DNA from: Bacillota bacterium
GTDB taxonomy: Bacteria > Bacillota > TC1
Length of the DNA: 64,000 nucleotides
Reading direction: 5' to 3'
Assembly (NCBI GenBank): GCA_028683955.1
Contig: JAQUGR010000002.1
Span: forward strand, 1 to 64,000
The notes under the pieces were generated by a model that saw nothing but the letters and a program-made list of their open reading frames with translations, did no database searches and was not told where the DNA came from. The position numbers and the translations under genes were made by a program. Shown here piece by piece: positions 26,006-33,624 of the stretch; the stretch's first letter is position 1, and the number at the start of each line of letters is the position of its first letter.

Positions 26006-26427
26006 TATTTACCTCCTTTCCCTTTAGAATTTTGACTGATTAGTTTAATCCATTCTTTATTAGGATCTTGTTTATCAATTTCAAGAATTTTGTTCTTAAC
26101 TTCGATAATCTCTTCTTGCGAGACTTCAACTTTGTTTCTTTTCTTGTAGAGTGGTTTATTATAATTCTTTTTATTAGCAGACATATAAGCATGATAGAAA
26201 GCATTCCTGATTCCAGACATTTCTACTACCTGCTTATCTTGATGAGCTTTAACAATCAAAGATTTTTCTATTTCATTTAAATCCAAATAGTCTGCCTTAG
26301 TAAATCCAAAATTTGCAACAAAAAAGGCAAATCTCTTTGCCTCTGCATATTCTGGATATTTATCTTTTTTCCCTGGCTTTTCATCTTCCCAGAAGTAATC
26401 ACTTTGAATTACTTCTAGCGGAACAAA
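26005..26427 (-). CDS. Tail assembly chaperone T domain, made by -1 frameshift from G
   Basis: In the -1 frame relative to G, reading is open from the slippery site to 26005, giving about 140 residues: first VPLEVIQSDYFWEDEK and KRFAFFVANFGFTKADYL, then DLNEIEKSLIVKAHQDKQ and a lysine-rich end. A TTG at 26284-26286 could start a 93-residue product, but it has no ribosome site and the open frame runs far upstream of it. The fusion GT protein would be about 231 residues. G/GT pairs between major tail protein and tape measure chaperone tail assembly in most siphophages. Start overlap with the tape measure supports the same operon. Confidence 0.8.
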   Translation of the reverse strand, partial: FVPLEVIQSDYFWEDEKPGKKDKYPEYAEAKRFAFFVANFGFTKADYLDLNEIEKSLIVKAHQDKQVVEMSGIRNAFYHAYMSANKKNYNKPLYKKRNKVEVSQEEIIEVKNKILEIDKQDPNKEWIKLISQNSKGKGGK

Positions 26428-26699
26428 AAACCCGCCTGCTCCTGTATTTGATCAGCTAAGAATTTATATACTCCACCAAATCCATATTCCTCTAATGCTT
26501 GTTCGAATAATTTTTGTTTATCTCTATCAACATCAATAAACATATTAAACATTAATTTAACACTAGACAAAGATGCCTCTTGCATAAGATTCATAATACT
26601 TTTTTTACTGGCCACTTCTAGTGTTTCTAATTTAGGAGTATTTATTATAAACCTAAATTCCTGTTCACCAATTTTCAATTTATTATCATCAATATTCAT
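26415..26699 (-). CDS. Tail assembly chaperone G
   Basis: A 94-residue protein (MNIDDNKLKIGEQEFRF...EQAGFLFR) with the size, position and beta-then-helix form of siphophage tail assembly chaperone G. It follows the major tail protein by 53 bases and ends at a -1 frameshift site that fuses it to T. It is expected to coat the tape measure during tail assembly in the cytoplasm, then leave. Confidence 0.8.
   Translation of the reverse strand: MNIDDNKLKIGEQEFRFIINTPKLETLEVASKKSIMNLMQEASLSSVKLMFNMFIDVDRDKQKLFEQALEEYGFGGVYKFLADQIQEQAGFLFR
26424..26430 (-). other. Programmed -1 ribosomal frameshift site (TTTTTTG)
   Basis: The minus strand reads T-TTT-TTG in the G frame, a classical X-XXY-YYZ heptamer, preceded by GGG (an overlapping G-GGT-TTT is also present). 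The G stop codon TAG lies two codons after the heptamer. Shifting back one base enters an open frame of 140 codons. Confidence 0.8.
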
Positions 26700-26752
26700 T
26701 TTTAATTCCTTTCTTGTTTAAAAAAATAAGGAGGGTGTTACCCCTCCTATAA

Positions 26753-27475
26753 TTATTTTGCAGTAGCAATTGCCACGTTTGAGTTTCCAGCGAATGAACC
26801 ACCAGTTACTACTAACCTTACACTATATGTAGTACCTGATGTTAATCCAGTTATAAGTGCACTAATTGCAGTATCATCGATTGTAGATGGTGTTGTAGTT
26901 GCAACAGTCCATAGACCAACGCCAGTCTTAGTCTCAACAACAACAGCTGTACTACCAGTTGGTGGACTGAACGTTAAGTCAATTTGACCAATAGTTGCAC
27001 TTTGTGAAGCTACTAAATCATTAATTGGAACAGTTATTCCAACCGGTAAATCAACAATTGCATCACCAGATAAATCAACTAAAGCTCCTGCACCTTCAAG
27101 AGTAGCAGACCATGTAACTATATCATCATATGGAGCCTCTGCTGAATAATCACTAAGAGTTGCTAATCCACCATACATTGCTTTACCTGTTTTAATATTA
27201 ATTACTTTTATTGCTATAGTATCACCATTTTCAAATGCCTGATCTAGAATAGTTGAAGCTGGGTCACCAACCACCATTCCTCCATCTGTGTCAATGCTCC
27301 ATTTTTTTAAGCCAGCCATACCTGATGCCCAACCCCCACTAAGTTTATCTGATGTATCAATGTTTTCTGCTGATCTGTTTACTTTTAGACCTTGTTGTCC
27401 ACCAACAGCATATAAACTTGTTCCTGTCTGATCATATATAGCAATAACTATATCTTTACCAGCAATTTTTTCCAT
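26753..27475 (-). CDS. Major tail protein with C-terminal fibronectin/Ig-like domain
   Basis: A 240-residue tail tube protein. The first 155 residues (KDIVIAIYDQTGTSLYAVGGQQGLKVNRSAENIDTSD; KKWSIDTDGGMV; DDIVTWSATLEGAGAL) match the phage major tail family (TP901-1 type). Residues about 155-240 form an added fibronectin type III-like domain (IDLTFSPPTGSTAVVVETK; YSVRLVVTGGSFAGNSN), a common decoration of tail tubes that may bind carbohydrates on cells. It precedes the G/GT chaperone genes in the standard order. Confidence 0.9.
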   Translation of the reverse strand: MEKIAGKDIVIAIYDQTGTSLYAVGGQQGLKVNRSAENIDTSDKLSGGWASGMAGLKKWSIDTDGGMVVGDPASTILDQAFENGDTIAIKVINIKTGKAMYGGLATLSDYSAEAPYDDIVTWSATLEGAGALVDLSGDAIVDLPVGITVPINDLVASQSATIGQIDLTFSPPTGSTAVVVETKTGVGLWTVATTTPSTIDDTAISALITGLTSGTTYSVRLVVTGGSFAGNSNVAIATAK

Positions 27476-27489
27476 TTTATTTCTCCTTC

Positions 27490-27903
27490 CTATATTTTAG
27501 ATTCAAAACCATAACAGACTTTTAACTCAATTTCTATTACAGCATGTTTTTCTTGTGTTTCATTTTCTTGATAAAGTGAATTTAAGCCCGTAACTGCTTG
27601 AGATACCAACCAAAAAGGTTCTGGGATATAAATATCCTCAGTCAAAGCTTCTTCAATCTCTTGACATAGATTCAATACCGGAACACTACTATTTGTGGAA
27701 TCAGCAAATGCATGAATCCACAAAGTAAATAAATCCATATTGGATGTTTTAGTATTTGCAGCCTTTACCTTTACAAGTTCAATATAGCAAAAAGGAGTAG
27801 TTTTATTTGGAGTAACAATATCAAAGGTTTGAATACCTTTTTCTCTAAGTTTGTCAATTACTCCACCTATTACATACTTAAAGTTTAATTTTTTTATTGC
27901 CAT
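27490..27903 (-). CDS. Neck/tail-completion protein (tail terminator-like)
   Basis: A 137-residue protein placed between the HK97-gp10-like gene and the major tail protein, the usual place of the tail terminator. It has KKLNFKYVIGGVIDKLREKGI at the start, an FCYIELVKVKAANTKTS beta segment and IEIELKVCYGFESKI at the end, resembling DUF3168/DUF5072-type tail completion proteins. Assignment is based mainly on position and size. Confidence 0.6.
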   Translation of the reverse strand: MAIKKLNFKYVIGGVIDKLREKGIQTFDIVTPNKTTPFCYIELVKVKAANTKTSNMDLFTLWIHAFADSTNSSVPVLNLCQEIEEALTEDIYIPEPFWLVSQAVTGLNSLYQENETQEKHAVIEIELKVCYGFESKI

Positions 27904-27912
27904 ATAATCCTC

Positions 27913-28284
27913 CTAATTACCTGTAAGTTTTTTAACTAAATCACTTACTGCTTTTTGATGAGCTTCCCTATTATCTTCCGCTGCATTATATAAAAATTTA
28001 ACACCTGGTACGAATCCACCACCTCTAGTTCTATGTCCAAACTCAACATGAGGTGCATATTTCACTGAATACCCTATTTCACCATTTAGCCCCTTAATAT
28101 TAAAGCTTCCACTCTTAGATAATCCACCAGTTTTATAATGAGGATTTAAGTTTTTCTGGCTATCACTCAAGATATCTGCAGTTGTATCGGTAACAATTTT
28201 TAGAAATTCACCACTTGAATCAACAGAGTTTTCCAATACTTTTTGCAGTTTTTCTGCCCCAATAAACCTAAAATTATCACTCAT
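27913..28284 (-). CDS. HK97 gp10 family head-tail/neck protein
   Basis: A 123-residue protein of the HK97 gp10-like family: helical N-terminus, then TGGLSKSGSFNIKG and the conserved YAPHVEFGHRTRGGGFVPGVKFLYNA. The frame runs up to a TTG at 28302, but the ATG at 28282-28284 overlaps the previous stop as TAATG with AAGGTG in front and is preferred. It likely joins head and tail or completes the neck. Confidence 0.85.
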   Translation of the reverse strand: MSDNFRFIGAEKLQKVLENSVDSSGEFLKIVTDTTADILSDSQKNLNPHYKTGGLSKSGSFNIKGLNGEIGYSVKYAPHVEFGHRTRGGGFVPGVKFLYNAAEDNREAHQKAVSDLVKKLTGN

Positions 28285-28601
28285 TACTTCACCTTCTGAC
28301 AATAGATCATCAACTTATTATTTTTAGGTAATATTGTTTTCTCCTTCAAATCATAAATAATACTGTCTACTTCAGCTTTTGTTGCTTCTTTATAGATTGA
28401 ATCACTATAAGGAACTACTATGGTATGAAGCGTTTTAGTTACATCATAACTAACAGAATTTTGAGCAGTATTACTTAAAATACTGCTCTTTATTGTTGAT
28501 ATACTACCTTCAATAATTGCTAATTCACCATTACTTTTAACCTTATTACCGAGTTCATCCTCTTGACCGGCATTAGTTTTATAAAACTTAATATTAATCA
28601 T
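28284..28601 (-). CDS. Head closure / head-tail adaptor protein
   Basis: A 105-residue protein located between connector and gp10-like genes, the slot of the head closure protein (SPP1 gp16-like). It has beta-rich segments (INIKFYKTNAGQEDELGNK; HTIVVPYSDSIYKE; VDSIIYDLKEK). Start and stop overlap both neighbours by one base, which fits coupled translation. Family name is inferred by position. Confidence 0.6.
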   Translation of the reverse strand: MINIKFYKTNAGQEDELGNKVKSNGELAIIEGSISTIKSSILSNTAQNSVSYDVTKTLHTIVVPYSDSIYKEATKAEVDSIIYDLKEKTILPKNNKLMIYCQKVK

Positions 28602-28927
28602 TAGATAAACCTCAGCTTTCCAGCACCCTGGCTCTTCTTGTAAGCCTCAAAATCATCAGTATAAGGAGTTAATAAATCGCCTATCATACTTACACTAACT
28701 TCACCTTCTGATTCATTAGAGTAGCCTTCTTTACCTCTTCTGTTGATGTAAGAAACAACTATATCAATTGTTATTTCATCCATATCTGTTGGGTAATCAG
28801 AAACATTACATTTAGCTTTAATTCTTTTCTTTACCAGGCCAATGTAAAAGGTGATAGCATCATCATTGACACTATCACCAGTTAATAAAAGTTTTCGAAT
28901 TGTTGAAATCATTGTGGAGTCATCCAT
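28601..28927 (-). CDS. Head-tail connector protein (gp6-like)
   Basis: A 108-residue helical protein with the gp6/Phage_connect_1 form: an N-terminal STMISTIRKLLLTGDSVNDDAITFYI helix pair, ITIDIVVSYINRRGKEGYSNESEGEVSVS in the centre and a YTDDFEAYKK end. Proteins of this family form a ring beneath the portal. It lies just after the capsid genes. Confidence 0.75.
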   Translation of the reverse strand: MDDSTMISTIRKLLLTGDSVNDDAITFYIGLVKKRIKAKCNVSDYPTDMDEITIDIVVSYINRRGKEGYSNESEGEVSVSMIGDLLTPYTDDFEAYKKSQGAGKLRFI

Positions 28928-28938
28928 TTAGATACCTC

Positions 28939-29115
28939 CTATTCTTTTTCTCCTGCTGAATCTTTATCAACTTTAATTGCCTTAGGTGTTTTAACCTCTT
29001 TTGCCTTTTCCACCTTAGAGACTCTATCAGACTTTTTATAACCTATAGCTTCAAAATGTTTTAATTGATCATCATGAATTTCTATTATAATTCTATTTTT
29101 TTCAACAAATATCAT
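28939..29115 (-). CDS. Small lysine-rich protein downstream of the capsid gene
   Basis: A 58-residue frame, MIFVEKNRIIIEIHDDQLKH...KVDKDSAGEKE, with GGAAGG before its ATG and fitting tightly between capsid and connector genes. The N-terminal half looks folded and the C-terminal half is a charged, lysine-rich tail. Small proteins with a VSKVEK-type charged tail are frequent after siphophage capsid genes; function unknown. Confidence 0.65.
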   Translation of the reverse strand: MIFVEKNRIIIEIHDDQLKHFEAIGYKKSDRVSKVEKAKEVKTPKAIKVDKDSAGEKE

Positions 29116-29132
29116 TAGTTATACCTTCCTTC

Positions 29133-29927
29133 CTATGCTGTAGCATCATCAATTGCAATCAATGCTGTTGGTACAGTAACTAGTCTTCCATATACAGTCA
29201 AGTTCTGTACTTTAACTCCGTCACCATTTTCAACATCTTTTTTAAGCATCTTAGCAACACCAATACCCATTGTAGTAGCAAGACTATGTCCAGCTAATAG
29301 TTGAGCTTTTGCAACTTCACCTAAATCATTAGATACATAAACATCAAATCCACCAATTCTACCAATCATTCCGTCAGCTAACTGTTTTGGGTCTGCTGTC
29401 GGAACCATCTTGTTACTTTCTAGAATTGCTACTTCCATGTCTGGAGTACAAATTAAGTATCTTCCAGTAACAGGAACTTTATTAGTTTTCAATGTTTTTT
29501 TCATAGTAAGGATAGTTGAATAAACAGTATCCTTAGTTAAAGTAGCTGCAGTCAATTTTGGTGCTGTTGTATGCATATAAACCATTACTTCATTTTCCAT
29601 GAATTCGGCCATAGCCAATGCAGTGTTAAGAACCGCTCTTTGTTCCATATCATATGGTACTTGTGTAGCACTTACACCATCAACATATTCAGCAGTCCAC
29701 TTTTCTTTATCGATTAGCATTTTTACCTTTGAGTTATCGTGAGCAGTAGCTCCATTAGCACCATCTCTTGTATAATCTGTTACAGCAGGTAGTACCACAC
29801 CAAAGATATTTACAGCATTACCGCCTTTAACATCTCCATCATAATTTCTATTAGTTATTTTTGATACAAGTAAATCTTCTTGTAATCTTTCTAGAACCAC
29901 AGGGCTCCAAGTTTCAGCAAATGTCAT
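29133..29927 (-). CDS. Major capsid protein
   Basis: A 264-residue head protein directly after the scaffold gene. It starts MTFAETWSPVVLERLQEDLLVSKITNRNYDGDVKGGNAVNI and includes DKEKWTAEYVDGVSATQVPYDM, VPVTGRYLICTPDMEVAILE and GRIGGFDVYVSNDLGEV, all typical of the P22-coat-like/HK97-fold capsid proteins of small Firmicute siphophages. It has the leader AAAGGATGATGAA also found before the scaffold gene. Confidence 0.88.
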   Translation of the reverse strand: MTFAETWSPVVLERLQEDLLVSKITNRNYDGDVKGGNAVNIFGVVLPAVTDYTRDGANGATAHDNSKVKMLIDKEKWTAEYVDGVSATQVPYDMEQRAVLNTALAMAEFMENEVMVYMHTTAPKLTAATLTKDTVYSTILTMKKTLKTNKVPVTGRYLICTPDMEVAILESNKMVPTADPKQLADGMIGRIGGFDVYVSNDLGEVAKAQLLAGHSLATTMGIGVAKMLKKDVENGDGVKVQNLTVYGRLVTVPTALIAIDDATA

Positions 29928-29949
29928 TTCTTCATCATCCTTTCAATTT

Positions 29950-30516
29950 TTAATATCGTCTTAATGGTGGCAATGATGGTTTTTCATTTTTATCATCATG
30001 CCTTAAATTGTTTGGTGGATTAGGATTTTTCAACCTTTCTTCCACAGCCTTTTGAACTTCATCTTTAAATGATTTTTCAAAAGTTTTAATTTTCTCTAGT
30101 GCTTTTGCACTATCTGAATCAACCAGGAATTCAGCAAATCCCAAAGGTAATTTCCTTTCTTCAAGTTCGGTCTTAGTATCAGCCAAGGCATTGTTATAAG
30201 CTTCTTTGCTTACATACTCTGCAAGTTTATCCTCTAATGCTTTTTTCTCTTCCTTGGCCTTTTCTTCAGCAGATAACTTTGAAAGCCTTTTTTCTTCCTC
30301 AATCTGAGTCTTAGCTTCTTCCTGTGCCTTCTTGACTGCTGCTGCAATCATTGCATTTACATCTTTTCTAGTGAAAGAATCATCTTTCGGAGGTTCAACT
30401 GGCGGTTCCTTAGGTGGCTCAACCGGTGGCGGATTTGGTGGCGGTGGCGGTGGTTCACCTGGTTCCGCATGCAATTGCAGATTTAGCTTGAATTTGTTTT
30501 CAATTTCCTTTGTCAT
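29950..30516 (-). CDS. Capsid scaffolding protein, DUF4355-like
   Basis: A 188-residue scaffold protein. The N-terminus contains LNLQLHAE, the short motif usual at the start of phage scaffold genes, then a proline-rich stretch (about 22-47), a long charged helix (about 52-110), LPLGFAEFLVD and a helical C-terminus with PNPPNNLRHDDKNEKP. The ATG at 30514-30516 is better spaced from AAAGG than the one nine bases upstream. It precedes the capsid gene, as usual. Confidence 0.85.
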   Translation of the reverse strand: MTKEIENKFKLNLQLHAEPGEPPPPPPNPPPVEPPKEPPVEPPKDDSFTRKDVNAMIAAAVKKAQEEAKTQIEEEKRLSKLSAEEKAKEEKKALEDKLAEYVSKEAYNNALADTKTELEERKLPLGFAEFLVDSDSAKALEKIKTFEKSFKDEVQKAVEERLKNPNPPNNLRHDDKNEKPSLPPLRRY

Positions 30517-30606
30517 TTTCATCATCCTTTCAAATAGTTTTTACGGTAAAACTTTAACCTTAATCATGGACCTTTTATAGCCTTGACCACGTTTTGGGCA
30601 TACAAA

Positions 30607-30626
30607 AAGACACCCTGAGGTGTCTT
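30607..30626 (-). terminator. Terminator between the MuF unit and scaffold
   Basis: Perfect 8-bp stem AAGACACC-CTGA-GGTGTCTT followed by TTTTTG on the minus strand. It separates packaging and portal genes from the scaffold-capsid genes, so either late transcription is antiterminated or partly terminated here, or a second promoter lies before the scaffold. Confidence 0.8.
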
Positions 30627-30647
30627 AGTTACTAATATTAATTTAAT

Positions 30648-30908
30648 TTAGTATTTTTCAACAAACTCCCATTTACCACCTTTAGAACTACCATCTAATG
30701 GTGCTGGATTTACAAGAAAATACAAGTAGTCTTCTCCACTGTCATCAATTACTCTAATATAATCCTTGTCTAATATTTCTAAATATTCATATATATTGCC
30801 ATTTGTTAATGAATCAACTCCAAAGCTCTCTCCAATATATTTCACTTTGCCTATCGATTCCTTTTCCAGAAAACTATTGCTTTCTGAATCAAAAACTTTT
30901 ATTTTCAT
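30648..30908 (-). CDS. Small protein after MuF, possible immunity or accessory protein
   Basis: An 86-residue protein whose ATG overlaps the MuF stop by one base (TAATG). It has a beta-rich single domain with KVKYIGESFGVDSLTNGNIYE, YIRVIDDSGEDYLYFL and a SSKGGKWEFVEKY end, a type of small Firmicute protein with the IDDSGEDYLY motif, often found in accessory regions. Because it is the only gene coupled to a MuF protein with an extra C-terminal domain, an immunity role is a reasonable but unproven guess. It is followed by a terminator. Confidence 0.6.
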   Translation of the reverse strand: MKIKVFDSESNSFLEKESIGKVKYIGESFGVDSLTNGNIYEYLEILDKDYIRVIDDSGEDYLYFLVNPAPLDGSSKGGKWEFVEKY

Positions 30909-32299
30909 TATTTCTTTTTACCTTCTTTATATTTTATTTCATATTGCTTATATTGATCATCATATGAATACCAATGAACATCAATTACATAATTATCAGA
31001 CTCGACTTTTCCAACTTTTTTAGCCCACTTCAAAGGGTCTCCACCATATATTTTAGATAACCTTTCTGCTTCATTTAATTTATTAGTTGTTCCATTACCA
31101 AATAAAGATTTTGTATTAGTCACAATTGTATTGGTAGGAATAAATAATTTTTGCCCACTATCTATAAATGGTAATTGTCTTTCTAGGTAAGTACTATTCT
31201 TACGATTTCTGTATAAGCTTTTTAACTCATTCCACTTGTCTTCATTATACTTCAATTCAACAAACTTATCAAAACTATCAGGAACAATTCCACCTAGTGC
31301 ATTTTTATATTGATTATATTGTTTTTCATTAATGTCTTTTAATACTTTATCGCTACTAGGAACTGCATTCTCCTCTAATCCTAACTCCTTCGCTCTTCGA
31401 TTACTAACTGGTAAACCTCTGCTTCTACAGTTTGGATGTAATGGAGGGTAATTAATACCTATTTGTGCTTTAGAAAGTTCAAAAACTTTGCCATCTAAAG
31501 TGCTACATCTTTCACTAGTTCTGCTATCCTCTACAGCCAAATATTCATAGAATTTTAAGCCATTATCAATATAGTTCTGCATGTTAGATCTATTAGCTAC
31601 ATAACTGGTCTCAGTTCTTATTAATCTTTCTGCATCTGATTTACTAGCTCCTGTTATTGATTTAAGATGGCCAACCATTGTATCAAAGTCATCACCTCGG
31701 ATAATTCCATTTCTTAATTCATAATCTAAATGGCCCAGAAGCTTATCTTTATTTCCCCAAAGTCTATCAGAATAGTTCTGCCCACTAATCCACTTAGTAC
31801 TAATCATTTTATCAGCTTGAAGATCATCGAGCATTGCAACATTACCACTTAAAACTTTACCCATATTAGCATATGTGCTTTTAGCAGTTCCTTTGAGTGA
31901 TTTAGCCATTATTTCGGCTTCTTTAGCACCCAATTCACTTATCTGATATCTCGACTTCTCTATAAGCATCTCATAACGATCTAACTTATACATATTTTCT
32001 CTAACTGGTTTAAGGTATGCATACTTCGGATATTTCTCTGCGAATCCTTCCCAGTCCTTGTAAAGCATATCAAGGTCATTTTTGCTTGCAATACTTCTTA
32101 AATTACTAAACTCTATAATATTATCTTTTCCATATTTCTGGTAGAAATATGCCACTTCATTAGAAAGTTCTTTATCAAGTTTATTATAATGTGTTTGTAT
32201 ATCCTTTAATGCAGTCAATGCTTCTACATCCGTCTTTTTCACATCTGCAATCTGTCTATCAGCCCAATACTTACTAGGCTTTTCTTTTATATCCCCCAT
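30908..32299 (-). CDS. Minor head protein, Mu gpF/SPP1 gp7 (MuF) family, with C-terminal extension
   Basis: A 463-residue MuF-type head morphogenesis protein. The MuF domain lies at about 165-305: NGIIRGDDFDTMVGHLKSITG, RLIRTETSYVANRS, FYEYLAVEDSRTSERCSTLDGKVFEL and NYPPLHPNCRSRG, including the Cys and His pattern of the family. Residues about 330-463 form an extra domain (KLFIPTNTIVTNTKSLFGNGT; KVGKVESDNYVIDVHWYSYD) of the sort found as variable toxin-like C-termini on MuF proteins of Firmicute temperate phages. Whether this one is an active toxin is unknown. Confidence 0.88.
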   Translation of the reverse strand: MGDIKEKPSKYWADRQIADVKKTDVEALTALKDIQTHYNKLDKELSNEVAYFYQKYGKDNIIEFSNLRSIASKNDLDMLYKDWEGFAEKYPKYAYLKPVRENMYKLDRYEMLIEKSRYQISELGAKEAEIMAKSLKGTAKSTYANMGKVLSGNVAMLDDLQADKMISTKWISGQNYSDRLWGNKDKLLGHLDYELRNGIIRGDDFDTMVGHLKSITGASKSDAERLIRTETSYVANRSNMQNYIDNGLKFYEYLAVEDSRTSERCSTLDGKVFELSKAQIGINYPPLHPNCRSRGLPVSNRRAKELGLEENAVPSSDKVLKDINEKQYNQYKNALGGIVPDSFDKFVELKYNEDKWNELKSLYRNRKNSTYLERQLPFIDSGQKLFIPTNTIVTNTKSLFGNGTTNKLNEAERLSKIYGGDPLKWAKKVGKVESDNYVIDVHWYSYDDQYKQYEIKYKEGKKK

Positions 32300-32301
32300 A
32301 T

Positions 32302-33615
32302 TTATGCACCTGGAGGAGTAAATGTATCAATAACACTTTTTTCTTTATTTATTCGCACAATTTCCTCTTTTACATCATCTACGATACTTAAAGTTTCAAG
32401 TTGTGTCTCCTGGCTAACAATCCCACTTAGATTTTTAGCATTAGTAATCTCTTCAGCTATATCAGCAGGTATATTTTTATAGAATGTAAAATCAATCATA
32501 CCAGAAAATAAGCCTTCATTATTTAGTTTATTCAACCAAGTAAACAAATGCTTAAATCTCTGTCTTAGTGCTGATCTAAATTGCATTTCTTTTTCTGTTC
32601 TGGAATTTTCTAAGGCCAGCATCCTATATCTTAATGATTTACCAGATGCATTTCCAAAATCCTCAGCCGTCATATCCGGTACACCTGAAATAGTAAATAT
32701 TTCTTTTCTTAACCTATCCAATAAGTTCTCCTGGCTTCCATCTGCATTAGGTTTCTCAAGGAATCTAATATCATATTTTTCAGTTAGGTCTTTTAGATAT
32801 AACAATCTAGTAGTTCTCAGCTTTTTGTCGGTAGTTTCATCTAAGTCAGCACCAGCAATAAGCAGATATGCATCAGCAAAATATTCTACATCATTTGCCT
32901 TTTCTGAAATTGTCTTATTATAGGCATCTATCAAACTAATTATGTCATCAAAGCAACCTTTTCTATATTCATTCTGTTTAAACTCTACTATTGCAACTTT
33001 ACCAGTCACATTAGGTGTTGTTTCTTCCAAGATTATATTCTCGCCCAAAGTAAAACCTTGTTGATAATCCTTAGTATATATAGTGCCTACCTTGATAACT
33101 TTGTCATCTTTTCCTAATCTATTAGCGTAATATATTGCTGCTATTCTAGTTTCTTCTACAGTATCTGAATATATCATAATTACATTCTCTGGTAATAGAT
33201 TTCTCATCCTATATTCACCATTACCATCAATAAATTGGAGTTCAAAACTATGACCATAAATACTACAGTTTTTGGTATGGTTAAAATCTATGTTTCCAAG
33301 TTCATTGTTATCTTTGATAGAATCAAACGTTTTAGCTATACCATCATCCCCAAATATATATTTCCACCTTTGACCAGCAAAATATCCACACTCCATATCT
33401 GTTATATACCTGATAAAATTAACGCATATTTGATTATTAGGCTTGCCCTCTGCAGTTTCTAAATCAAAAACCGCCTGTTTTCCAAGATAATATTCTTTAT
33501 TTTTCTTGTAATAATCAAGTAGTGGTGTGTGTGCTTCAAATATCTTTTTCAAAACATCTTTATTTGTAAAATCTGTATCCTCAGCTTTATAAAATACCTT
33601 TTCTAATAGTTCCAT
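32302..33615 (-). CDS. Phage portal protein (SPP1 gp6-like)
   Basis: A 437-residue portal protein forming the DNA entry ring of the head. Recognisable parts are YYLGKQAVFDLETAEGKPNNQICVNFIRYITDMECGYFAGQ at the start, an ENVIMIYSDTVEETRIAAIYYANR central region and SGVPDMTAEDFGNASGKSLRYRMLALENSRTEKE near 320, a signature of the SPP1 gp6 family. It follows the large terminase by nine bases with GGAGGAAAG in front of its ATG. Confidence 0.93.
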   Translation of the reverse strand: MELLEKVFYKAEDTDFTNKDVLKKIFEAHTPLLDYYKKNKEYYLGKQAVFDLETAEGKPNNQICVNFIRYITDMECGYFAGQRWKYIFGDDGIAKTFDSIKDNNELGNIDFNHTKNCSIYGHSFELQFIDGNGEYRMRNLLPENVIMIYSDTVEETRIAAIYYANRLGKDDKVIKVGTIYTKDYQQGFTLGENIILEETTPNVTGKVAIVEFKQNEYRKGCFDDIISLIDAYNKTISEKANDVEYFADAYLLIAGADLDETTDKKLRTTRLLYLKDLTEKYDIRFLEKPNADGSQENLLDRLRKEIFTISGVPDMTAEDFGNASGKSLRYRMLALENSRTEKEMQFRSALRQRFKHLFTWLNKLNNEGLFSGMIDFTFYKNIPADIAEEITNAKNLSGIVSQETQLETLSIVDDVKEEIVRINKEKSVIDTFTPPGA

Positions 33616-33624
33616 ACTTTCCTC

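Noticed and set aside
27913-28302. Longer version of the gp10-like protein from a TTG at 28302
   Set aside because: The ATG at 28284 has a proper ribosome site and the TAATG overlap typical of the neighbouring genes.
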